Below are positions 11,098-19,260 of a stretch of DNA of 64,000 nucleotides, piece by piece. The translations under genes were made by a program, and so were the position numbers. The stretch lies in NCBI GenBank assembly GCA_001939145.1, contig LSRX01000056.1, positions 35,341-99,340 on the forward strand, written 5' to 3'. The notes below the pieces were generated by a model, which saw only the letters and a list, made by a program, of their open reading frames with translations, was not told where the DNA came from and did not search any database. Numbering within the stretch: position 1 is the stretch's first letter; every line of letters begins with the position of its first letter. This stretch comes from Symbiodinium microadriaticum. Lineage: Eukaryota; Sar; Dinophyceae; Suessiales; Symbiodiniaceae.

Positions 11098-12160
11098 ATG
11101 GAAAAGCCTGTGAACGTCATGACTTACGACATGAGGGATTTTCTCATCTCGTGTGTTGACCGGTACTGTCAGCTCGCAAAGGTCAATAAGCAATCGCTTG
11201 CGACTGTGCCTACCCCGTTCTCAGAGAACCGAGTTGCGAAGCCTCTTGAGGAGAACGAGCCCGCAGGACGCCTTCAGCCGATAGCCAGCAAAGTTCTGAT
11301 GAAGATCTTGTTCGCTGCAAGGATGGCTAGGTGGGATCTTCTTAGGGCTACGCAGAGCCTCGCTTCTCGTGTAACGAAATGGGGAAAGGATTGCGATGCT
11401 GCGCTTCACAGACTGGTGTGTTACATCAACTCGTCACTGGATGTTAGGATGCAGGGTTGCATAGGTGACCGGATTAATGAGTGTAAGCTTTGGCTTTTCT
11501 GCGATGCAGATTGGTCCGGAGAACACGATCGCAAATCAACTTCTGGTTGCGCCATGTATCGCGTGGGTCCAAACACTTATTATCCGCTCAAAGCCTTTTC
11601 GAAGAAACAGACTAGCGTCACGATGTCTAGCACTGAGAGTGAGGTTGTCAGCGCCAACCATGGTGTGCGAGCGCAGGGTCTTCCCAGCTTGAGTCTTTGG
11701 ATTTTCCTTTGGCGACAGGTTGAGATTGATCCAGCCAACCATAGGGTTAGGCCGAAGACACCTTGCCCGGTGAAGATTGATGGTGTTATCGCACGAGTAG
11801 ATCCCGAGCTTGATGAAATTCGGTATGGCGAAAACCCAGGTGGTCGTACCATCGCTAACCTTCAGGGCTTGAATGTTGGGTTGAGTGATAAGTTCCAAAT
11901 CCAATTCCTTGAAGACAACCAGGCGACGATCACAATTGTCACCAAAGGTGACAGCGAGAAAATGCGCCACACCGACAGAACGCAAAACATCAGCTTTGGA
12001 TGGCTCAAACAGCAGTTTGAGGTCAAACACTTCAACATGGTTAATGTTGATACATCTGAGCAAGTTGCTGATGTGTTCACCAAAACATTTGCTGAGAAGG
12101 CCAAATGGCTGCATGCACTCAGGCTCATCAATCACATCGATTGTCCCGGCGTCGCACCCA
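11098..12160 (+). CDS. copia RNase H domain
   Basis: The segment begins MEKPVNVMTYDMRDFL and leads into the RT connection (KILFAARMARWDLLRATQSLA). The copia RNase H signature follows: LWLFCDADWSGEHDRKSTSG with the catalytic Asp, MSSTESEV with the catalytic Glu, QFLEDNQATI with the third acidic residue, and MRHTDRTQNISFGWLKQQF. ADVFTKTFAEKAKW is the usual end of copia Pol. In most copia elements coding stops here; in this one the same frame continues without a stop into an oxygenase-like domain. Confidence 0.92.
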
Positions 12161-13146
12161 AGAAGGGCAAGGATTCGGATAGTCATCTGGTTGCAAAGCC
12201 AACGATTACAGCCCCCAGTCTTGGGAGGCCGGATATCGAGAGTGCAGCAGAACAGCTTCTCAGTGCTAAGGACTTCAGCTACAAAGAGCTGCAGAGCCTA
12301 GCTGAGCTATTCCCAACCAAGGTGAGCAGAAGACGAAAGTCGAAGCTCACCACTTCCGATGAGTCATACTACCATAACTGGGGTTTCTTCTCTTTTAGTG
12401 GGATGCAAGGGATTACCACGATTGCCAAACGGTACCCTAAAGCATGCCGCTACATTAACGAGTGGATTGCGAAACAGGCGCGACCAGGTTTTACCTGGAC
12501 CTCGTTTGCTATCAACCGTGACGCTAAAAGCATATTACACACGGATTGTCGCAACCTCAGAGGGAGTGAGAACTTCGCAGTCAGTTTCGGGGATTTTAAG
12601 AATGGGTTTCTTTGGGTAGAAGGTACGACTGGTGCTGGACCTAAGACTCAGACTAAGGCCAGTCAGCAGACAGTCGAAGGTGCCTCTCACAACACTAAGG
12701 ACTCACCATTGTACTTCGCCCCGCACCTACACCATTGTGTGATGCCGTGGAACGGCACCCGTTTTGGTTTGATTGCGTTTACCTCCTCTCAAGTTGGTAG
12801 TATGGAAACAACAACCAAACACGAACTATGCAACCTTGGATTCAGGCTCCCCAAAACAGCTGCCGTCGCCGCTTCAGCCCGATCTTTATCGAGGCCGACT
12901 GCATGCAATCAGGGGGGACATTTCCTGGACCATTGGTGGAAGGTAAGTAATCATGAGATACCGCAACAATTGCACACCCTCATCACTGCTGTTCGCGATG
13001 AGGGGGGAGCATCACTTACGAAACTTTTCGTCGGTTGTACATCGCTCTCTTGCAACAATGTGGGTGTGATCAAAAGGAGTTTAACGGATGTGTCTGAGCT
13101 AGCATGTATGTTCTCCATAACCACTTTCATTGTGTTGTGCGACTGA
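12160..13146 (+). CDS. 2OG-Fe(II) dioxygenase-like domain fused C-terminal to copia RNase H
   Basis: The frame of RNase H runs on for about 330 codons. After a linker (which holds the hairpin at 12209-12231) comes TSFAINRDAKSILHTDCRNL, then SENFAVSFGDFKNGFLWVEG, then HHCVMPWNGTRFGLIAFTSS. The spacing H-x-D ... H ... R is the iron- and 2-oxoglutarate-binding pattern of double-stranded beta-helix dioxygenases: H and D in LHTD, the distal His in HHCVMPW, Arg in GTRFGLIAF. The family oxidises protein, nucleic-acid or small-molecule substrates; the substrate here is unknown. The fusion is visible as one uninterrupted frame; the oxygenase assignment is by eye. Confidence 0.65.
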   Translation, partial: KKGKDSDSHLVAKPTITAPSLGRPDIESAAEQLLSAKDFSYKELQSLAELFPTKVSRRRKSKLTTSDESYYHNWGFFSFSGMQGITTIAKRYPKACRYINEWIAKQARPGFTWTSFAINRDAKSILHTDCRNLRGSENFAVSFGDFKNGFLWVEGTTGAGPKTQTKASQQTVEGASHNTKDSPLYFAPHLHHCVMPWNGTRFGLIAFTSSQVGSMETTTKHELCNLGFRLPKTAAVAASARSLSRPTACNQGGHFLDHWWKVSNHEIPQQLHTLITAVRDEGGASLTKLFVGCTSLSCNNVGVIKRSLTDVSELACMFSITTFIVLCD

Positions 13147-13640
13147 CATGATGAAAGCATACTTCATGGATTGCAAGTTCACCACTTGAAGCTGAATGCA
13201 TGTGTTCTGGCGTGCACAGGGCTCCAGGCTGAGATTCGAGCGAAACTCTCTCATGACTGCGCGATTGATCTTAGGACACCAGCTGCTAAGGTTGCACATC
13301 AGCTAAGGACCAAAGCAGATCGGGTACTAAGGAATTATGATCGTCATGATCGCAAAGTAGAGTCGAAACTTCTAACTCCTAAAGCCTGCCCCTGTGCAGC
13401 GGGTCTCAAGACCACGCCGGAAACCTTGTCTACCGCACAGACTGGTGTTGATCGACCAGCAGCTCCCCTCACGGTGTACCACCAGGGTCATACAGCACGC
13501 TTGGAGTGGCTTCACAGTCTCCTTTGGTGCGCCGTCTTCGGTGATGAATTGTCCCAAACGACTAGTGAAGATTACACTAACACCATCGCAGCTGTGTATG
13601 CCGAGAAGCCTCCTCAGGTCGCGGCCCAGGTCACCTTCGC
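13147..13640 (+). CDS. Unidentified region behind the oxygenase-like domain
   Basis: The same frame stays open after the TGA at 13144-13146 up to 13692. It encodes a mainly helical-looking, basic stretch (CTGLQAEIRAKLSHDCAIDL..., later LEWLHSLLWCAVFGDELSQ). I recognise no domain. Coding seems to pass to another frame near 13630-13680. It could be the start of a second ORF or, if the TGA is a recent nonsense change, part of one long polyprotein. Confidence 0.4.
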
Positions 13641-13649
13641 TGGAGTGCT

Positions 13650-14400
13650 AACTCCGATCAGTTCCCCACGATTCGGAAGCTTGCCGAAGTGAGTGATGAG
13701 GGCTTGTCGCGAATCCAGCCCGGCGATAGCCGCGGCCGTGAGAGAGGCTTGGTCATTGTGAGCGACAGCACAACTGTCTTCATGGCGGGGAAGAGGACCT
13801 TCTGCGATCTTGCTCCCGATTTCAAGGAGCTTCGCAGTGGGAACGGAATATTGAGCCACTACCATTACCTCGAGTATGCCCCGATCTGGAGCGCGGCTCT
13901 CCCCTCCATAGTCGACAAGGCGCACGAACTCGTGGGAGCCGTCGCACAGCAGTCCAGCAGGCCTCAGGCCCTTGCCGTGGACGTCATGATTGTGTGGATG
14001 GGCAACGAGCTCGTGGGCCGCCGAGGGGTCTTCGTCGACCCGAATGTCCCGAAGTGGAACCAGACACCGGAAAACATGGAGGCGACTGGCATTTGGGAGA
14101 ACGGAGCCTCAAGAGTCTGCGGCCAAATCCAGCGTCTAGCGCCTTGAAAGGCAGGCCGTGTGTCAACAGCGTTCAACTTCTGGGCGACGCCTACCCGGGC
14201 GATTATAAGCTGCCGCCAGAATATCGGGAAGCAGTGCGTATGTTCTTCGCTTATGCGAGGGGCCGTGGACTGAAGACCGGTAGCCTTGACGTTGCTGTTT
14301 CGGCGATCCCAAAGTATGACGGGTACCACTTTCGTGGAGATCGGACGCGTCGCTCTGCGTTCGCGAACGTACTCGCTCAGAGGGCTCGCTGCGTTCAGGC
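13650..14400 (+). CDS. SGNH-hydrolase-like domain in the retroelement tail
   Basis: One frame to 14147 carries RGLVIVSDSTTVFMAGK, similar to block I (GDS-like Ser), and DVMIVWMGNELVG, similar to block III (G-x-N-D) with E in place of D. After the frame-breaking hairpin at 14137-14158 the adjoining frame carries SAIPKYDGYHFRGD, a D-x-x-H as in block V. The order Ser, Gly-Asn, Asp-x-x-His over about 220 residues fits an SGNH/GDSL esterase fold. All three blocks are weak individually, and a catalytically inactive or unrelated fold is possible. It lies between the oxygenase-like and Tpt1-like domains. Confidence 0.45.
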
Positions 14401-15289
14401 CGAGGCTACACTCTCCAGTCTGTCGGAAGAGAATCTGCGATTCTTGCAAGAAGCGTACCCCTATGATCGCTACGGCGAACGGGTGTATCGTATGAAGCAC
14501 GTTTTCGACAGAGCTCTTTTTAACGCTCAGCATTCCCGCCGCCTTTTAAGGCAGGCCGAGATTCAACAGGCAACAGAAGACTGTCCGGATCCCTGGGAGA
14601 TCGAGTGGGTTGCACCACTTGAGGAACCAGTCACAGGTCTTCGAGAAGTTGAACTCCCGGCTAACATGCAGGATTGGGCCTTCGCGCAGCAGGCCGCTGA
14701 GGAGCGCAGAAAGCGTGAGCTCGCGGAAGTGTCGAGGCATCCCCGCCCAGCATCAGCTGAGGCCGCATCGTCATCTGCAGGACCTGAAGTGGCATCATTC
14801 GATGAGGTCATGGCGGCGATCCCTTACCGCGCTCCCGAAAGTCAGACCATCACTGGTTTGAGAAAGATGAGAGCTGAAGGTGAGGCGATTCAGGCTGCGG
14901 CCAAGGCAGCCCGCGAAGCTGCAGCCCCACGTAGTGGAGGCCGAGTGATGCCACCTAAGGAGGACCTTATCGGGTATACCTGGGATGAGGATGCTAACCT
15001 CAATTTGATGCTTGGGGCTTCGGACGAGGACTACGGAGGTCACGATGATGAGGGCATGATCGTTCTTGCTAAGGCAGACATCCCCACTGTGTACCTCAAG
15101 GAGCCCCCGAAGTGGTTGCAGCGGCCCGCGAAAACTCTCATCGGCATTGTTCGCGGCGCAATCGGAAGCCTTCCCAGCAGAAAAGGCCGGTGGGTTCTCG
15201 TGCAAGAAGCCTTGGAATTTTTGGGGCAGCTCAAAAACGTCTGGATCGGTAGGCGCTACCTTTGTGAGCATCATCGCTTACGACAATAA
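14160..15289 (+). CDS. Retroelement tail: helical linker leading into the Tpt1-like domain
   Basis: The frame continues from the SGNH-like block V through an Arg/Glu-rich helical segment and an Ala/Glu linker that holds two hairpins (14536-14558 and 14922-14943) in frame. It then gives KTLIGIVRGAIGSLPSRKG followed by RWVLVQEALEFL, which resembles the N-terminal lobe of Tpt1/KptA (LS..LRHxPE...GWV.V..LL). Arg is kept but the usual His of the RH pair is replaced by Gly. The frame closes at 15289 while the rest of the domain reads in another frame from about 15240. Confidence 0.6.
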
Positions 15290-16877
15290 AGGACGTTTTC
15301 AGATTGCTGGTACTGAGAAGGATGTGCGTTCGGAGTACGTAGATACTGGAGTTTGGCCACTCTGGATTGCAGCTGCCCATGGTCACTGGAATAAGATCGC
15401 GGATGAGGTCGATGACAACGAGCTCGCGACTTCTTGGTTCTGGGACCAGTCTCGCGACGAATTGGGCGGTGCAGCGGCCTTCAAAGGCACGCCGATCCAG
15501 GCCAAAGGTGAGTATCCACCTCGTCTCTACCATCGCACTACTCATGATGCCGCTTTGGCCGTCATCGAGCCTGAGCTTACTCCTGGTTTCGGACGCAGCG
15601 GGAAGTATCATAACTACTTCGCGAAGGCCACTTTGGATGAGCTCGGTGAACGTGGCGGCGTGCGTGCAAACCTCAAGTTCGAAATGGTCTTTGACACGAC
15701 GGAGGTTTTGCAACACGCATGGTTGTTTGAAACAGCCAGCGAAGGCATCCTTTGCCGAGAACCAGTGCCAGGGTCTTGCGTGCTCTTCATTCGGGACACA
15801 TCCAAGAATGTGACAGTCTGGTCGCGCCCTGTGCCAGAGGCTGAGGAAGAAGGGGAGGAGATCACGATTGATGCTCCTTTGCCTTCTGCCGCCGCAGCAG
15901 ATGCAGAGCCCGAGTTCGTCATCCCCGACGAGACTGACGAGGAGCTCATCGATGTTGCTGTGGAGGCCGAGGCCCCTCTTCCAGCCCCACCTAGTGGAGG
16001 CCAGGATGACTATGCGATCGCGGATTCTACTGCTTGTGACATGGAGGAAGAGGTCCCGGATGAGCCGCAGGACGCAACGGTGGAAGCCGATGCGGCCGAC
16101 GCAACAATGGAGTCCACGGAGCCAGAGGCCCCGGAGATGACGCCGGGAGACTTGGCACTCGTCAGGGGGGAAGCAGTTGTTACATCGTTGCCACCACAAC
16201 CGGTAACAGAGTTTCTGCCTCTTCCAGCCCCCGAAACGGGTGGCCGACGACGTGCCTGTCCAGGTTGTGGCTTTCAGCACTTTGTGGGTCAGATGATCTG
16301 CCTAGGCTGTGGTGGCTCCATCATCAAAGCGTCGTCCCAACAACAGCGCAGGCGTGTGAAAACGGGGCGATGGTTTCAGGAGGAAGCAGCAGCTCCTGCC
16401 ACCGGCAAACGCAAATCCGACCTCACCGTGGAGGACGTTATTTCCAATATGTGGAGCGAGGCAGGTGGGCGTGGTCTGCAGTCTCTGGACTCGGCAGCGC
16501 TTGAAAAGGCTAAGCAAATCCACAAACTCGCTGACAAGAAGGGCTTTTCCACAATCGTGGAACGCTTCGACAACGATGTGGAGTTTACGCTTGCCTCTAT
16601 TCGCCAAGGCTACGACCGCGAATTCCTCCGCATTGAGGACGTGCTGGTGCACTCGGCGCTTCCCAACCTCGGCAGGTCCCAGGCTCAGCGGTCTCTCGGT
16701 ACCGGTACCTTCGGGTCAGGTTTGGGTTACGATCGAGTCGAAAGGATGGAGTCGATTGCTCGCCTTCTGTATTTCGACGAGCCACAGGGTCCAGCCGCCC
16801 TTAGGGCAGGCCTTATCGAGGTTATCACTGATCCGCCTCTCTGCATTATGTGGCTTGGTGATGCGTTAGTTCGGTAG
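15240..16877 (+). CDS. Tpt1/KptA-like RNA 2'-phosphotransferase domain plus C-terminal zinc ribbon
   Basis: The frame opens with AYDNKGRFQIAGTEKDVRSE and AAHGHW, matching the Tpt1 pattern KxRFxL ... IRAxQGHS. PPRLYHRTTHDAALAVIEP corresponds to YHGT...IL, and FGRSGKYHNYFAK to R-x-H-x-HF. VRANLKFEMVFDTTEVLQHA with TASEGILC corresponds to the R...D...A and NGVIL strand pair. Tpt1 removes the 2'-phosphate left by fungal-type tRNA splicing, using NAD+. An acidic linker follows (15840-16200), then CPGC...CLGC (about 16259-16316), a four-Cys zinc ribbon, and a helical C-terminus to 16877. Finding this family in a retrotransposon is unusual; enzymatic activity is uncertain because the RH pair is altered. 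Confidence 0.65.
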   Translation, partial: SGSVGATFVSIIAYDNKGRFQIAGTEKDVRSEYVDTGVWPLWIAAAHGHWNKIADEVDDNELATSWFWDQSRDELGGAAAFKGTPIQAKGEYPPRLYHRTTHDAALAVIEPELTPGFGRSGKYHNYFAKATLDELGERGGVRANLKFEMVFDTTEVLQHAWLFETASEGILCREPVPGSCVLFIRDTSKNVTVWSRPVPEAEEEGEEITIDAPLPSAAAADAEPEFVIPDETDEELIDVAVEAEAPLPAPPSGGQDDYAIADSTACDMEEEVPDEPQDATVEADAADATMESTEPEAPEMTPGDLALVRGEAVVTSLPPQPVTEFLPLPAPETGGRRRACPGCGFQHFVGQMICLGCGGSIIKASSQQQRRRVKTGRWFQEEAAAPATGKRKSDLTVEDVISNMWSEAGGRGLQSLDSAALEKAKQIHKLADKKGFSTIVERFDNDVEFTLASIRQGYDREFLRIEDVLVHSALPNLGRSQAQRSLGTGTFGSGLGYDRVERMESIARLLYFDEPQGPAALRAGLIEVITDPPLCIMWLGDALVR

Positions 16878-17298
16878 TCCGAAAAGTCCAGCCCCTCAAA
16901 GAGGAGGCCACTATGTCCAAAACCAAACAAAAAGACATATCCCGGCTTTTCGATGTCGCCACTTTGTGGTAACTCCGAATGTTGCACTAGTGGATGGAGT
17001 AACTGTCCCGCAACACACGTCATCGACAACCTTTGCACAACTGTAGCTAGTATCCTCGCCACAATCCCAAATCGGCTTGACGGATCGCTACATCTTTTTA
17101 TAACCAATGACTTTTCTTTTGCTTTTGCTTGCGACCATTTCGCTTCTTCGCAGCAAAATAATTCGACAGCGATTGCATCAACTTGCTTTGCATTGCTGTA
17201 TCGTCTGGGCCAACCAGCAGTCCAGCCGCCTTTATGGCAGGCCGTGCATCGAGCTGATTTCTCCGTGCCTGTTTCCGCCTCAGCACCGGCGCTTCGGC
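16878..17298 (+). other. Non-coding 3' region of the copia element
   Basis: No convincing frame. It contains two sense-strand hairpins (16889-16910 and 17223-17244), the same family found inside the coding part, so the hairpins are not tied to protein coding. Confidence 0.6.
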
Positions 17299-17306
17299 GA
17301 GGGGGG
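17299..17306 (+). promoter_or_regulatory. Polypurine tract of the copia element
   Basis: GAGGGGGG directly abuts the 3' LTR. This is where plus-strand DNA synthesis would be primed during reverse transcription. Position and all-purine composition support the call. Confidence 0.75.
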
Positions 17307-17480
17307 TGTTGAAATAGCACGTGTGTTTAATCGTCCGTTGCACGTGACTGCTGCATTGAGTGCTCTAGTAGACAAAAGGGCGTGCGCACTCCCATGGTTA
17401 CAAGTTCTACTATCACTTGAACGGGTATACAATATATATCAGTGCTTGTGACACAATTGGTGTTCCTATTTGGTTCTATA
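17307..17480 (+). repeat. 3' LTR (174 bp)
   Basis: Identical to the 5' LTR at 4133-4306 and followed by the target duplication TGCCT (17481-17485). Identity of both LTRs indicates recent integration, because LTRs are made identical at insertion. Confidence 0.95.
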
Positions 17481-17485
17481 TGCCT
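17481..17485. repeat. Target-site duplication TGCCT, right copy
   Basis: Matches 4128-4132 exactly and closes the copia insertion. Confidence 0.9.
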
Positions 17486-19090
17486 GACTACATGACCAGC
17501 TGCTATTCTCGCCAACAGTGCTTGTGTGGACCGTGCTTTCTCCGTACAACTCGTGAAGCTCGTCTGGCTGTCCCATATGGACACCGAATCAGTGCTGCAG
17601 GACACGCACCGGATGAAGCATGAGCATCATCATGAGTCATGAGGTTATTATTGGCATCGGGTCGAGGCTTTTGCCAGAGTTCCGAACACGCCCGAGAGAG
17701 ACCGGAGCCACCACCAAAAAGCTTCTCTAGTTGCTGTTCCTTTCTTTTCGAGTGTTCAAGGCTCCAAACCAGTCGACAGACTCGTCAACCTGGACCATCC
17801 TAAATCATCTAAACTGCAAGCGGTGCCTTCCAGATGTGGCTGTGGCGGTAAATCCTCCCTGTCCATTTACACCCTGAAACCCTCGTCTTCCTACATCACA
17901 TCTGGGTTCTGCCATGATTACACATCGAGTCCCGCCAGCATGATGCATGATGAGTCCTGGTTGTGGAGCACGCTACACAGAGGCAATCCTCAACGCGGGA
18001 CTGGAACTGACTTGAGCTTGGCTTCAGTTTGGCTTGCTTTCAGTGGTTTGCTGTTTGGCATGGTCTTTTGATCCAGTCCGGCAAAGGCGGTCCTGCCCCT
18101 GCCCAAACAGCTGCCACGGCTTCCACCGGGCACGACTTCAAACTGATCTCCCTCATTCCTCCAAGTTGTCAGACTTCGGCTCGCCAGCTACGGCCACATG
18201 TAGCGTGGTGGAAAGACTCGAAAGGGCCGCAATGTGCAGATCGCAGGACTTGGCACCATCGATACGCCCTGTGCTTTCTGCATCGACAGAATTCCTGAAA
18301 AAGATTGCCCGCCGCGGCTTGCTCAGGTCTCGCAGAATCCTCTAAAGCGTTTCTTCCCAACACGGCCGTGAAGGTGGAGTGGCGGGAAGTGACCCCTAGA
18401 GCTCAGACATGCTGCGACGCTGCGAGGTGAGCGTCTTTGGTCCTGGGCGACTCTTGATGTCGGGTGTACTTTCCACATCAATGCCAAGTGCCCAAAGGGC
18501 GAGAGGTCACAGAGTGAAAGCTGGGTTTAGGATACGAGGCTCCGGCGGCTCTGCTGGGGCGTGGCCTTGGGCTTCTGCGGCTTCGGTGCTGCGCAGCTCC
18601 TCCGGCTGCAGCTCTCGGGGCTCCTCTGCTGGAGCCCCAAACTCGGGAAGTTCGCGGATCCGAAAACCCTGGCCGCCCGGACCCCAGCGAAAGGGCGAGG
18701 AGGCAGAAAACGCACTCCGATCTGCAGAGGTGACGCTGCGGGAGTCGGCGTATCCCCGTGCCTCGGACACCTGCTCGCAGCTCCGTCCCCCGCTGTCTGT
18801 CTTTCTTAGGTCCGGCGGCGACTGCTTGGGCAGCGATGGCCGAGGCTTGTGACGGCCTCACGGAGTTGCGGGCAGCAGCCGTGGCCTCAACGTCCTCATC
18901 TGAGCCCTAGGCCTTAAGCGTCTAAAAGCACCCCCATCGTTCTGCAAAAGAAGGTGCCCGTCTGCGGCCCCGAGCGGGAGGTTCTTCGCTTGACAGGCTC
19001 GTCGGCAAAGTAGAACGTCAGAGACAGAGAGAAACTGCTCGGAGCGTATCGGGAAGTGTTGAGTGTTCTGCAGCAGAGAGCACCTTCTGT
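17486..19090. other. Unassigned sequence right of the copia element
   Basis: No recognisable domain on either strand. The part 18,400-18,900 is GC-rich with several overlapping open frames of repetitive composition, which I treat as chance frames. Confidence 0.4.
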
Positions 19091-19106
19091 CAACCAAGAT
19101 CTACAT

Positions 19107-19151
19107 GTGTATATATGTATATATACATATATAAAAATGTTACACCATCCA

Positions 19152-19191
<40 letters not shown>

Positions 19192-19260
19192 TACATACAT
19201 ACGTACCATACATATATATATATATATGTGCCCCCATATATATATATATATATAATATGC
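19107..19260. repeat. (TA)n-rich compound microsatellite
   Basis: Several long TA runs alternate with TGTATATACATA-type segments and short non-repetitive spacers. Strong strand-symmetric composition makes small apparent ORFs on both strands meaningless. Confidence 0.9.

Larger units (their letters stand above)
4458..17244 (+). repeat. Family of 21 micro-hairpins (22-24 nt) with compensatory stem changes
   Basis: Copies start at 4458, 5435, 6267, 7864, 8295, 9436, 10695, 10987, 12209, 12875, 13716, 13955, 14137, 14536, 14922, 15472, 15982, 16225, 16792, 16889 and 17223; a collapsed copy is at 7242-7256. Each begins (C/T)AGC (CCGC at 14536) plus one base X and ends X' plus GCC(G/A/T), where X pairs with X'. 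Between them are a 3-5-bp inner stem, a 2-5-nt loop and usually one unpaired base (mostly A) on the 3' side. Inner arms include CCCA/TGGG, CCTCT/AGAGG, CGGC/GCCG, CGAT/ATCG, GCCTT/AAGGC and CCAC/GTGG. X/X' is C/G, G/C, T/A or A/T. All copies lie on the sense strand. Confidence 0.85.
4133..17480 (+). mobile_element. Complete Ty1/copia-class LTR retrotransposon with long accessory coding region
   Basis: The element is 13,348 bp, bounded by two identical 174-bp LTRs and a TGCCT target duplication. Domain order is Gag (CCCH fingers), aspartic protease, integrase, reverse transcriptase and RNase H. Integrase before RT is the diagnostic copia order. Typical copia elements are about 5 kb. Here the extra length comes from a tail of about 5 kb carrying 2OG-oxygenase-like, SGNH-like and Tpt1/KptA-like domains, plus non-coding sequence before the right LTR. 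The reading frame is broken by one nonsense codon and several frame changes, yet the LTRs are identical, so insertion was recent. Many sense-strand micro-hairpins occur throughout. Confidence 0.95.

Noticed and set aside
14752-14770. CAGCATCAGCTGAGGCCG as another hairpin copy
   Set aside because: The outer bases do not pair as in the other copies (A opposite G) and the apparent stem is a three-base palindrome.
15840-16200. Acidic repeat-like region as a separate gene
   Set aside because: It reads in the same frame as the Tpt1-like domain and the zinc ribbon and is best seen as the linker between them.
18409-18861. Overlapping Ala/Gly/Ser/Arg-rich frames
   Set aside because: Three frames are open at once on both strands; this is expected in GC-rich sequence and no domain is visible.
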